Below, piece after piece: positions 9,692-20,491 of a DNA stretch of 64,000 nt. The translations under genes were made by a program, and so were the position numbers. Position 1 is the stretch's first letter, and every line of letters begins with the position of its first letter. The stretch is from Vigna angularis. Taxonomy: Eukaryota; Streptophyta; Magnoliopsida; Fabales; Fabaceae. The stretch is taken from NCBI RefSeq assembly GCF_016808095.1, contig NC_068979.1:17266501-17330500 (forward strand), in the 5' to 3' direction. Under the pieces are notes generated by a model. It saw only the letters and a list, made by a program, of their open reading frames with translations. It was not told where the DNA came from and searched no databases.

Positions 9692-10615
9692 ATGCAGGAT
9701 ACAATTCGGACTAGGAGCAAGAAAATTTCGGAACCTCTTCTTGAAGGATTGGACGAAAATAGAAGGAGAAGGAGGATTCAAACTTCTAGAGAATTATTTC
9801 CTTCTCTGGAAACACTTCTACAACCCTCACCACAAAGATCTAACCAAAGTACTGAAGAGATGGCCGGAGAGAACAATGGTAGACGTACTCTAGCGGATTA
9901 CACCACTATTGTTGGCCCTCATCACTTTAATAGAATTGCTAGGCTGAGGGTCAATGCTGCAGACATGGAGGTGAAACCGGCGTTGATACAATTGGTGTAG
10001 AGCAACCAATTTAATGGGCTATCACATGAAAGTCCATATGAGCATCTAACAACATTCAACGAGATTTGTAACACTGTAAAGATCAATGGTGTGCCGGATG
10101 ATGCAATAAGGCTAAGCTTGTTTCCTTTCTCATTGGGAGGCAATGCAAAGCTATGGTTGAATTATTTCCCGGAGGATAGCTTTACTGAATGGGAAGTCGT
10201 GGTTTCAAAGTTTCTTAACAAGCCCTTCCCACAGTCCAAAATCAACAAAGGGAAGCAAGAAATTTCTTCTTTTAGACAAGGCATGGAGGAGACGCTAGGT
10301 CAAGCATGTGATAGATACAAGAGCTTGTTGAGAAAGACACCCACTCATGGCTTTGACGAAGCAACAATAGTCATTCGTTTCCTTGGAGGTCTTGGTTCAC
10401 AAACCAAATTGATGCTAGATGCCTCAACTGGAGGTAATATTAAATTCGAGACTCCAGAGGAAGCTTTTGAATTGATAGACAACATGGCTACTAATGATAA
10501 CAAGATGCATAGTGAAAGGGAACTCCAATTCAACAGAAGAGAGACTTACAATTGCAATCTCAAGATGCCTTGCTTGCTCAAAATAAAATCATTACTCAAC
10601 AGCTGGAACAACTGA
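9692..10615 (+). pseudogene. gag: Element B gag pseudogene
   Basis: The ATG at 9692 opens the same gag as in C' (MQDTIRTRSKK, arginine-rich patch, then the core with SNQFNGLSHESPYEHLTTFN, LSLFPFSLGGNAKLWLN, SFTEWEVVVSKFLN, LLRKTPTHGF and FLGGLGSQTKLMLDAS). This is the retrotransposon gag structural domain that builds the virus-like particle. A TAG at 9998-10000 replaces a lysine codon, and a one-base loss near 10520 shifts the frame, so the end of the reading frame at 10615 is artificial. The expected continuation (QLQSQDALLAQNK) is in the next frame. Not functional. Confidence 0.85.
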
Positions 10616-11130
10616 CAAAGAAGCTTTCTTTATTACCATAAGAGATATATAATATTTCAATGGTTCAAAGGCAGTAGAAACAGTGGCAACAACAACCTAC
10701 TCCAATTGAGAAAACCACAAAGCTTGAGGAAACTTTCCAACAATTCATGAAAATAAGCGTTTCTTATTGCAAGAATGTAGAGGCGACATTTAACAGCATG
10801 AAGATGCACATTGGACAATTGATCAACAAGATGGAGGGTTGTGAGAAGAATGCGAAAGGTAATTTGAGAGAAAAGTGTAAAACCATTGTTACAAGAAGTG
10901 GTAAAGTGTTAGAGGAAAGAAAAATAGAGAGAAAAGAGAAAGAAAATGAGAGTGGGAAAGAAACACTTGAGTGGAAAGAGAGGGTTGAGAAAGAAAAAGA
11001 GAGAGAAGAGGTAGATGAGAGAAAAAAAGAAAGAGAGAAATAAGAGGTAGATGAGAGAAAAAAGGAAAGAGATTTTGAAAAACCACTTCCTTATCCAAAG
11101 ATTTATTGAAGGAAGCAAAAAGAGAAATAG
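10616..11130 (+). pseudogene. Element B gag tail, degenerate lysine/glutamate-rich segment
   Basis: This is the continuation of gag in broken frames, including the coiled-coil-like part (ETFQQFMK..., 10740 on) and a GAGAAA-rich stretch (10900-11080) coding for mostly K, E and R. The zinc-knuckle region seen in C' is absent. The low-complexity part looks expanded and is comparable with the lysine-rich tract in G and H. Confidence 0.6.
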
Positions 11131-12013
11131 TTGGAGATGTTTAAAAAAATGGAGATTACCATACCTTTCTCTGAAGCATTGAAACAAATGCCATCATATG
11201 CAAAATTTTTGAAGGAACTCCTTACAAAGAAAAGAAAATACATTGAGAAGGAGACCATTGAAGTGCAAGGTAACTATAGTACAATCATACAAAAATTACC
11301 TCCTAAGTTTAAAGATCCAGGAAGCTTCACTATTCCATGCACCATAGGAGAGTTGGAAGGGCGTTGATTGATTTGGGAGCTAGCATTAATTTAATGCCGC
11401 TTTCTATGTTCAAAAGAATTGAGGGTTTGAAACTCAAACCTACTAGAATGGCGCTTCAATTGGTGGACATCTATGGGTTCATCATCCGTATGGGGTAGTT
11501 GAAGATGTGCTGGTAAAGGTTGAAGACATCTATGGGTTCATCACCTTTTCAGTTAGTCTATGGGAAAGCATGTAATTTGGCAGTGGAGATGGAGCATAAA
11601 GCTTTGTGAGCTCTTAAATTTTTGAATTTTGATCCCTATGAAACCCAGAACAAACGTAGAAGGCAGATGGTGGAGCTTGAAGAGATGCGGTTGCATGCAT
11701 ATGATTCATCCATGAATTACATAGAAAAGGTAAAATTCTATCATGACAGAAAGTTGATAAAAAAATTCTTTATTCTAGGGCAGCAGGTGTTATTGTTATA
11801 TTCCTGATTCAAGCTTTTTCTTGGAAATTTGAAGTCAAAATGGTTAGGACAGTTCATAGTGAAAAGTGTGCGTCCACATGGAGCAATTGAATTGGTTTAT
11901 TCAGCTACGAGTGATCCACAAAGAAGCTGGGTAATGAATGGTTAACGTCTCAAGCATTATCTAGGAGGAGAAGTGGAACGTTTGTCCACAGTGATGAAGT
12001 TGGTGTATCCTTG
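11131..12013 (+). pseudogene. pol: Element B protease remnant joined to integrase C-terminal remnant
   Basis: 11131-11530 holds the segment leading into the retropepsin-like protease (ITIPFSEALKQMPSYAKFLK, then FKDPGSFTIPCTIG, the shifted DLGASINLMP and PYGVVEDVLVKVED). From about 11545 the sequence jumps to the end of integrase (LVYGKACNLAVEMEHKAL, LKFLNFDPYETQNKRRRQ, YHDRKLIKK, and a GPF-like tail ending RLKHYLGGEVERLSTV). Reverse transcriptase, RNase H and the integrase catalytic core are missing. A 19-bp direct repeat (11466-11484 and 11525-11543) sits at the join. Several frameshifts and stops are present. Confidence 0.75.
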
Positions 12014-12034
12014 AGCTTATTGGGTCAGGCTCGT

Positions 12035-14051
12035 TGATGCGGGCTGTCGCGGCCCATCAAATTTGATTGCATAGAAATAATGCAGTATAAACTAGGAAGT
12101 GACTCCTAGGTCGTCTCTCAAGGACCAAATGTGGCTCGAGTCTCAGGTCAAACACGTAGGGGGGGGGGGGTTGTGAAAGGTTTGTGAATGCAATTGAACT
12201 AAATAAAAATAAAAATAAAACAATTGTAAGCACAGGATTAAAACAGTTGATCACTTAAACTAACATCATAACTAAAATATCACAACCAAGAAAAATAGAG
12301 AACATTAAAATGAAAAATGCTTAGACCAAATTAAACGTGCAACATTGAGCTAAACAATTTAATGCAAACTGAGAATGGCAGACAACTGAAATGAATGCTT
12401 AAAGAACATTTAACATTAAATGCTTGAATAAGTAAAGAAACCTAAAACCCCTTCTGTGACATCACTTCTCTTCTTCTTAGAATTTAATGTACCGTGTGCT
12501 TTTCACTTGACCATTTGCTACCATGAACAGCAGTCCACCTCTTCTACCGTGAATGTGCCTCCCAAAATCAATCAATCAAAAGCCCCTTAAAAGCTGTGAC
12601 GATGTGCGTGATTCAATGCTTCCAACCGTGACATGGTCCCTCCTAATAATCAATCACCATCACCTCTAATGCACATGTTCCTCGCTGCATCCATTTCTCC
12701 AAAGCAAATATTTCTTCTCTAAAAATTATCAGAAAACAAGTACACCTACCCCCATCTAATCACCTCTTCATTCTCAAAGTAATAAAGGAAATGCATTGTT
12801 GCTGCTGCCAACGTCCCATCACCTAGACTTTATTCTCCAAGTATTAATCACGGTGCTTTTTCCGTTCCAGCAAGGAAGCAATAAAAGGCTTTAATCAAAG
12901 GTTAGAATGTAAGCTTGTGCATCCTCCCAAACCGTGACAGCACCTCACACACTCAGTGAATGTGCTACACTTAAATCAACTCCACGTCTCCCAATGTTCC
13001 AAGTACAAAGCTTCTATAGCAAAACTGAAAAGGTCTGTGTTCTTCCTTGGTTCTTCACATGACCGTGCTGCTCTTCTCCAAAGAAAGAAAATAAAACTCA
13101 ATCACCGAGTGTGCTACTAAAAAGAAAAGTGAATCAGCGCCCCCTTCCTTGCTTCCAGCTCAACGTGTGAGAACTTCTTTCAAAGCCAATTTGAATGCAC
13201 CGTGCGATAGCCTCCCATCCATTCTCCGTGCAACGTTCAAAAGCCGAGACCCCCAAAACAAGTGGCTGCCCAACACACGTACAGGCCGAGACACCACTTC
13301 ACTTCTTCTAGCTCAACTCGCACACGTTGTTGCTCTCCATGTAGCACCTTCCCGTGAGCTCGTGCTGGACCGCTTCCCTAAAAGCCAAAAGCTGAATTGC
13401 TTGTTGCTACCATTCTCCCATGCCGTGAACGTTCTTCAAATTAAAATTGTTTGAACCAAAGAAATAAAAAAGGGCCATGTGTAATCAGCAAAATAGAAAG
13501 TGAAGCTTTTTTTTTTCATTCATCATAAAAAATGAGCGTAAAAACCATTCTCAGACTCCAAGACCACAAGCCAAGAAAGTGTCAAACCCTCGTAAATGGC
13601 AAGTGGCGGCTGGACAAGGGCCGTGTGTCCTCTCCTTAATAAGGGTGGGTCCAGACAATAAAACCCTAGGTCCAAATCACTAACCTCAAAGGCACATGTC
13701 CTACAAATGGTTTTTTTACAAAATTGCCCCTAAAAGGGTCCAAAACACCTAATTCTAATTAAGGGCTTCTAGAAAACGAAATTACAACTTTAATTAGAAT
13801 CTAAATGACTAAATGTTGAGCCTTTGAGTGTGTCACGCCATGTCCCAATGTTCCAGATGATGTTTCCATAACTTCCCTACAACCAGAAATGCACTTACTC
13901 AGCTCAAAAAACCCAAATTAGCACAATTACGAATTTCCGACCAAATTAAGTAGAATTCGGAAAACGGGGAAATAACAGACAATTAAACACAATCCCCTGG
14001 TTTATTTAAGTGCAATAAACTAAATATAGTTCAAGAAATAACAACTCATCA
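12035..14051 (-). mobile_element. Element L: 3' LTR of an Athila-like Ty3/gypsy element
   Basis: The 2017-bp LTR has ends TGATG...CATCA on both strands and is inserted in element B just after 12034. It shares the GCTGTCGCGGCCCATCAA start and the GGTCGTCTCTCAAGGACC block with the LTRs of element K. A run of ten or more G lies near 12161. On the higher-coordinate side it is followed by AAATAGACCACACTT, which is the 3' internal end on the minus strand. The 5' LTR of L is not in the window. Small frames in this LTR are not genes. Confidence 0.7.
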
Positions 14052-15470
14052 AAATAGACCACACTTAGTCTTTTGCACTCCTAGGCAAAACCAAGACGAA
14101 AACCAGGGAACTACTCAAACATCAGGGAGGTGACACAGACTCGACAGACAGACAACAAAGACTCCAAAACAAGAACACAGTTGCACAATTCTCACAAAAT
14201 GTGGACAGTAAAAGGTATAGGCAGAATCCCACACAGAGTCAATGAAAGCAGATACTCAAAGAATCATCCAAACAGTTTAGTACAAGGAAAACAGTCAATC
14301 AGTTCAAGAGATGAATCAAAAGCAACAGAGCCTCACAGATGCACACAATCAGTGTTTCTCTCAAGTGTTTAAGGTAAATCAATGTCACTCAATGCACTCA
14401 AGAAAGCAAACACAAATAGAGTTGGCAAGCCTCTAATATCAACACTCAAGCACATACGCATGTTCAAATCAAAAGGTCTTTTCATGGTTGTAATGGGGCC
14501 AAGGACAAGGGAGGATATATCTGGATAAGAAGCTACAAACCATAAGGAACAGAGGAGCAATGGGGAACAAGTGTAAACGCATTCAAACACACCCACAACC
14601 TCTAATTCCATCCTCTTCTTGACTCCATTATTCATAATTATTCACAATTTTTTTTTTCACTGTTTTTCTGCTCTCTCTTTTTTTCATCCTGTCTCTTTTC
14701 TTTACTCTATTCAGCATACAATTTCAAGAGACAAGATACACCACATATTTACAAAAACACGATAAGAAGAGGACTCACTAGCCAATTCCTCTGAAACTCC
14801 CAAGAGACCACACTTATTCCCAAAACAATTCCAAAGCTCCAAAATTCCCTAAGGCTAAGGTAATAATGGTTTCTCACTTAGGGCTAGTGTATGAGCTTCA
14901 AAACAAAGAAATGGGGAAAAGCATAGGCTCAAAAGGGTTATCAATGGATCAAAACAGGGTAGGCTCATCTGGCTCTAGAGGCTCAACAACAAAATGCCTT
15001 TATCACTTTCAAACATACGTATCAATCAAGAACCATCAAAAAGAGTCAAGCCAAGACATATGTGCAAGCAATCAAGAGACATCTCACACACAAGAAAGAT
15101 CATCAAATGGCTCAAATCTCACACAGGTAATATGGTCACCATCAATTCAACTCTCAAACATCATGATCATCTTCCAAGCAAAGAAAAGCAAGGAATCCAA
15201 CAAATCAGAGTATCAATGAAGTGAAGGAAAACTGATAACCTAATCACAATCCAGAATTCACGAAAAGCATGCAAAACTGTACACAAGACACAACAAACTA
15301 CATAAAAACCGAAACATGAACAAAGAAACAACCTCCCCTAGTAGACCACACTTAAACGACACAATGTCCTCAGTGTGTCACAATCAGCAGATCAAACAAT
15401 CAGAACAGTCATTAGATATCGACAAAGTGCAATAAAAGTGAGGAGGGAAGGAGAAAAGAAACTCCCTAAG
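14052..15470 (-). other. Element L: 3' untranslated internal region
   Basis: This stretch separates the end of pol from the 3' LTR. It is A/C-rich on the plus strand and has no credible protein. It matches the equivalent region of K (45112-46569), including the phrases around ACCACACTTAGTC and GGTCTTTTCATGG, so it is a conserved non-coding part of this family. No env-like ORF is preserved. Confidence 0.6.
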
Positions 15471-17182
15471 TTAGATGGGAGGGTTGGTGGGGTGGACCAA
15501 AGACATCTCCTCCACCACTGCATCCAACAAAGAAGGATTGCTGAGGAAAGTCTTCAGTCTATGCCCGTTCACCTTGAAGCTTTTAGCTGCAGATGGACCT
15601 TGGATCTCTACTGCACCATAAGGATAAACATTAGTCACAACAAAAGGTCCAGTCCACTTTGATCTCAACTTACCACCCATGAGGCCGAGTCTAGAGTTAT
15701 ACAACAAAACCTATTGGCCAACCTCGAAGTCCTTTCTAACAATGGAGCTATCATGGAACCTCTTGGTCCTTTCCTTGTAGAACTTCGAGTTCTCATAGGC
15801 CTCCAATCGGATCTGATCAAATTCATTTAGTTGCAACTTCCTTTCCTCTCCAGCTTGGTCATTGGAGAAGTTGCAAGTCTTCACAGCCCAATATGCCCGA
15901 TGCTCAATCTCAACTGGTAAATGACATGCCTTTCCAAAGACAACCCGATAGGGAGACATCCCAATGGGTGCTTTGTAGGTAGTCCTGTGCACCCAAAGAG
16001 CATCGTCCAACCTATTACTGCAAAATCCTCTTAATCTCCCTATTAGAGATCTCAGCCTGCTAATTTGTTTGGGGGTGGTAAGGTGTAGAAACTTTGTGCG
16101 TCACCCCATATTTCTTGAGCAAAGCTTGCATGGATCTGTTGCAAAAATGGGTTCCCTAATCACTAACAATTGCTCTAGGCACTCCAAACCTGCAAAAGAG
16201 GTGAGATCTAACAAAATCTACAACAAGCCGAGCATCATTAGTCCTGGTGGCTCTAGCTTCCACCCATTTTGAAACATAATCCACAACAAGGAGAATATAA
16301 GAGAGACCAAAAGAAACAGGAAAAGGACCCATGAAATCTATACCCCAGACATCAAACACCTCACAGAACAGCACAGGTTGTTGAGGCATCTCTTGTCTCT
16401 ATGAAATTGATCCTCCTGCTCTCTAACAAGGCTCACAAGTGCTGCAAATCCTCTCCGCATCTTTGAAGATGGAAGGCCAATAGAAACCACAGTCAAGCAC
16501 CCTGCGAGCTGTTCTCTGTATCCCCAGATGACCACTAGGTGAGGAGGCATGACAAAACTGTAGGACCGAGTCAATCTCATGGTCCGGAATGCATGTCCTA
16601 GTAACCTGGTCACTGCACAACTTCCACAGATATGGGTCATCTCAAACATAATACTTAGCATCACTCTTAATTTTAGCAATCTGAGCACGTGATGCTAAGG
16701 GAGGAAAAACAGAAGCAACCAAATAATTTACAATGTGTGCAAACCAAGGAGTGGGGTGAGAATAAGAAATCATCAACAAACTCTCATTAGGAAAGTCATC
16801 CTGGATGGGCAACACATCAGCTTCATTCCCAGCTCTCTCAATCCGGCTAAGGTGGTCTGCAAACAAATTCTGTGCTCTACTCCGGTCTTTAATCTGCAAG
16901 TCAAACTCCTGGAGCAGTAGCATCCACCTGATCAATCTAGGCTTTGACTCAGCCTTTTTCAACAAAAACTTTAGAGCTGCATGGTCAGTATACACAATAA
17001 CAGGTGATCCATGCAAATATGACCTAAACTTATCAAGCGCAAAAACAATTGCCAACAACTCTTTTTCAGTGATGGTATAATTTGCTTGGGCAGCATCCAA
17101 AGTGCGTGAAGCATAGTAGATCACTCGCGGCAGCTTGTCAATTTTCTGTGTCAAGACAACCCCCAATGCATAATTAGACGCA
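15471..17182 (-). pseudogene. pol: Element L pol remnant: RNase H and integrase
   Basis: Reading from 17182 down: the RT/RNase H junction ([12 protein letters not shown]), RNase H ([49 protein letters not shown]), then integrase with its HHCC zinc finger (HASSPSGHLG...CSTCEPC), the catalytic core ([18 protein letters not shown]) and the C-terminal part ([38 protein letters not shown]). Stops: TGA at 16642, TAG at 16423, 16399, 16156, 16060 and 15711, and a frameshift near 16012. Most replace a glutamine or tryptophan codon. The lineage is Athila/Tat-type, non-chromovirus. RT is missing because element G interrupts the gene at 17183. Confidence 0.85.
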
Positions 17183-17428
17183 TGATTACAGCTGAAAAAC
17201 TGCTATTTTCATGCTTAAAATTGATACTAAAAGCAACCTTTATACTTAGAAACTAGCTTGAAATCATGCTTTTATTCATATTTTCAGAAATAAGAGAGCT
17301 GGACAGGTTTATGCTTGATTTCAGTGTTTTTGTGCAGGTTTTAAGGTGAATTTGGTGAAAGAAGTGAAGAAGGAGAGAGATGGAATCAGAAAAGACATCA
17401 AAAAGTGCAAAAGGAGGAGTCGCAACTA

Positions 17429-17560
17429 CCGCTCAGCGGCAGTTTACCGCTGAGCGGCACTCAGGAGTTCACGGGGGATCCGCTGAGGGGCAAAATGGCC
17501 GTTGAGGGGAAGAACCGAGCTCGCGCACTTACCGCTGAGCGGTACTTTACCGCTGAGCGG
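17429..17560 (+). promoter_or_regulatory. U3 dyad array, three pairs of CCGCTSAGCGG-type motifs
   Basis: Motif starts are 17429, 17447, 17480, 17499, 17532 and 17550. The outer pairs are perfect or near-perfect CCGCTSAGCGG dyads; the middle pair is CCGCTGAGGGG and CCGTTGAGGGG. Spacing within pairs is 18-19 bp and pairs repeat every 51-52 bp. The array ends 46 bp before the TATA box. Such a regular dyad array fits binding sites for a dimeric factor, or a structure, but the factor is unknown. Confidence 0.75.
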
Positions 17561-17605
17561 CACACTTATGGGCTTGGGCCTAATTTTTCTGTAATTTATG
17601 AATAG

Positions 17606-17613
17606 TATATAAG
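17606..17613 (+). promoter_or_regulatory. TATA box of element G 5' LTR
   Basis: TATATAAG lies just downstream of the dyad array and upstream of the conserved leader beginning GGGTTTCCTAGGG. It is the same in the 3' LTR at about 22561. Confidence 0.65.
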
Positions 17614-18491
17614 CTTTAGGGTTTCCTAGGGTTTGTATCTTTGGCTGTGACGAAGCAAATACTCTCTCTTCCACCCCTTTGAAGGAGGATCTTGGATGCT
17701 TAGGCTACCTCTTCACCTTTTTAGGGTTTTATCTTTCCTTATTTCATTATTGTTCATCTAGTTTCACCATGAATATGGTGAACTAAACCTTGTATTGTTG
17801 TTGGGGAATCAATGTAGTCTTGTGAAACTCTCATATATGGAATTTGTTTTTACATCTTATATTTAAGACCTATGCTTTCTTTCATCATTAGTTAGGGTTT
17901 TTCCTCTTTGCTCAATGCTTGCTTTGTTTAACTCATTCAATGCATGATTATTGATTTTGTCGATACGGGAACGTACGGGGAAGTCTAGATCCGGGCAATT
18001 TCTCCCAATAGTATATTGGTTGCCATTAAGCTCCTGCACTAAAAGAACTAATTATTAGGAATGCTAGGAATCGTATGAACTCGTAATTAGGGTTAGGCCT
18101 TCTTGCAAGGTAATTTAGAGAGTGGCATTAACAATGATGAAAAGAATGTTGAATTCCTAAAGTATATGAGAGTGGATAAGATGAAATTGATAACCCCAAC
18201 AACATACTCATCCATATATTCCATTGAAGTGTTTGTATTTTGTTTTAGCCATTGATCAAATTCATGCATACATGTTTATTTTCTGTTTTGCATATTAAAC
18301 TCCACTTACTTTGTTCTTAAGTCTTAAATAATCAACGAATCACATAACTAAACTAGGTCATGAGTCCTTTGGGAGAACGATACTTGGTCTTACCGAGTTT
18401 ATTACTTGAATTGATTCGGTCACACTTGCCGATTGTTAAAACAAGTTTGTGGCGCCATTTTCAGTGTTCATAAATTTGTCCATCAAGTTTT

Positions 18492-18509
18492 TGGCGCCGT
18501 TGCTGGGGA
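18492..18509 (+). other. Element G primer binding site (tRNA-Asp)
   Basis: TGGCGCCGTTGCTGGGGA has one mismatch to the tRNA-Asp complement and starts 6 bases after the LTR end. Confidence 0.85.
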
Positions 18510-18827
18510 CTCGTGGTTTAACTAGTTTATTTGTTTGATTATTGATTATCTTTGACTTGTTTTTGAATTTTTAATTTAAATTTCGAATTTTTTATTTTTT
18601 CTGTTTATATTTTTCAGTTTATATTTTATTTTATTTTATTTTTTTGGTTATTATTTTATTTTATTTTGTTTTCTGTTTTTATTTTATTTTATTTTATTTT
18701 ATTTTTCTATTTTTATTTCCTATCTTCTTATCTTTTCAATTATATCCTTTGATTTGTTTTTATCTATCTTCTCTATCTTTTTGTGCTAACAAATATTTTC
18801 TAGAGTTTTGTGCCTAATGTCTGCAGA
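18510..18827 (+). other. Element G T-rich leader
   Basis: Pyrimidine-rich leader made of TTTTATTTTATT units, ending TGTCTGCAGA before the gag ATG. It has the composition of a polypyrimidine tract followed by a 3' splice site. No coding content. Confidence 0.5.
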
Positions 18828-20204
18828 ATGCAATTTGATCAAGAATTTAACTATATGGGCACTCAATTCTATCAAAGTAATCTCAACCACTGGTGGGAAC
18901 CTCACTCAAGCATGGATGAAAGCCAATTTTGGCAAGCTGCCGGACAATTTGTGAACCAACCATAACAACAATGGCAGCAACAAAGCTTTAAAATCAACAA
19001 AGGGAAGCAAGAGATCTCTTCATTTAGACAAGGCATGGAGGAAACACTAGGTCACGCATGGGACAAGTACAAAAGCCTATTAAGAAAGACTCCCACGCAT
19101 GGATTTAACGAAGGAGAAGTAGTCCTAATCTTCCTTGGAGGTCTTGGCTCACAAACCATGATGATGCTTGACGCCTCAGCTGGAGGCAATATCAAATGGA
19201 AAACTCCAGAGGAAGCCACAGAAATAATTGAAAACATGACTACGAATGAAAATAAGTGGAACAGTGAAAGAGGAGCTCCTATTCAACAAAAAGGAGTTCT
19301 ACAGTTGCAATCCAATGATGCCTTGATAGCTCAGAACAAGTTAATAACTCAACAATTGGAGAATCTCACAAAGATACTTGAACAATTGCCAAAAGAGTTA
19401 AAGACTGTTGCACAGGTTCAACCACAGATGTGTGAATTGATGTGTGAATTATGTGGGGGTGACCATATCAATGGTCAATGCGCCTTTCCAGTGGAAGCTT
19501 TAGAGGATGTTAACTTCACGGCCAATCAATTTCCATACTGTTAGGGAAACTTCAATGAAGGGTGGAAACCACACCCAAGTATTGGTCAAGAACAAAGTGG
19601 GCAAGCTGGACAATCAGGGCAATTTAACAAGCAATAGCAACAACCCGTTCTATCAGGAAGTTTGGATAGTTTGGATGAAACCCTTCAGCGATTTTTGAAA
19701 AATTCTGACGCTACTCAGAAAAGCATTGAAGAATCATGTAAAAGGATGGAGATGCAACTTCGTTACATTAGTCAGAAATTGAATGATGAGGTTAATACTG
19801 AAGTTAACCTTAAGGAAGAAGAGTTGAGTGAGAAAAATAAAGATGAAGAAAAAGAGAAAGAAGTGGTTGAGAGAGAAGAGAGAAAGAAAATTTGTGTGAA
19901 AAGAAAAAGAAAAGGGAAGAAAAAAATAAAAGAAAAGAAAAAGAGAAAATTTAGGGAGAGGAAAAGGAAGAAAAAGAAGATGAGAGGAAAGAAGAAGAAA
20001 TCATATGAAAAATCCCGTCCTCATCTAAAGAAGAATCATAGGAAGGAAAAGAAATTTAAGTGCTGTATGGAAATCTTCAAGATATTGGAGATCAAAGTTC
20101 CTCTTACTGAGACACCGCAACAGGTTCCTGGTTTTATCAAATTTCTGAAGAAGTTCAGTAGAAAGAAGAAAAAGAAGAAAGAACATGAGCTTGGGTCAAG
20201 CTAG
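18828..20204 (+). pseudogene. gag: Element G truncated gag with lysine-rich tail
   Basis: One frame runs from the ATG at 18828 to 20204, broken by TAA at 18963 and TAG at 19542 and 19635; all three replace glutamine codons of related copies. The N-terminal part is different from C' gag (MQFDQEFNYMGTQFYQ), and the gag core before KINKGKQEISSFRQGM is deleted. Retained are LLRKTPTHGF, FLGGLGSQTMMMLDAS, the short zinc knuckle (CELCGGDHINGQC) and the Q-rich linker. The final 110 residues are extremely lysine-rich (RKRKGKKKIKEKKKRKFRE and similar), followed by the KVPLTETPQQVPGFIKFLKK segment that precedes protease in relatives. Protease is absent. Confidence 0.8.
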
Positions 20205-20491
20205 TGACGTTAAAAGAGCGCTTGCTGGGAGGCAACCCAGTGATTTAAGAACTTTTAATTTTTGGTGATGTAATTTTGAACTTTTGGGTATTTGTTTTTG
20301 TTATAAGTTTGTTACAGGGTTTACATCTACTGATGGATGTGAGGCGGAAGAGTATCTACTGAAGGATACTATGTTTGTATACACCTACTGATGGGTGTTG
20401 GTAAGAAAGATCTGCACCTACTGATGGGTGTTGGTGGATTTTGGGTCAGGCTCGTGACGTTAAACAAGCGCTACTTGGGAGGCAACCCAGT
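20195..20491 (+). other. Element G hairpin cluster flanked by a duplicated module
   Basis: Two copies of a module of about 48 bases (20195-20241 and 20443-20491; GTGACGTTAAA, AGCGCT, then a hairpin with arms CTGGG/CCCAG around AGGCAA) bracket four small hairpins: 20323-20340 (ACATC/GATGT), 20351-20370 (AGTATC/GATACT), 20381-20398 (ACACC/GGTGT) and 20415-20430 (CACC/GGTG). Each has the loop TACTGATG or TACTGAAG. Stem bases change together while the loop is kept. The same cluster is found in C', H and, damaged, in C. Confidence 0.8.

Larger units (their letters stand above)
17183..18485 (+). mobile_element. Element G 5' LTR (type 2, with ghost PBS)
   Basis: The 1303-bp LTR starts TGATTACAGCTG and ends TTGTCCATCA. 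Three dyad pairs lie at 17429-17560, with the TATA box at 17606. Near the 3' end, at about 18450-18470, is TTTGTGGCGCCATTTTC, a decayed copy of the PBS region inside the LTR. The first 20 bases differ from the 3' LTR at several sites, so the hairpin seen at other LTR starts is weakened here. Confidence 0.8.

Noticed and set aside
9504..9893. Phenylalanine/leucine-rich frames in leaders (also 25770-26016 and 27238-27627)
   Set aside because: They are translations of the T-rich leader between PBS and gag; they overlap the real gag start in another frame and have simple-sequence composition.
17429..17560. CRISPR-like repeat/spacer pattern of palindromic repeats
   Set aside because: Motifs are only 11 bp and spacers 7-22 bp, the array is repeated inside every LTR of the family, and this is a plant genome. 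It is a promoter-region array.
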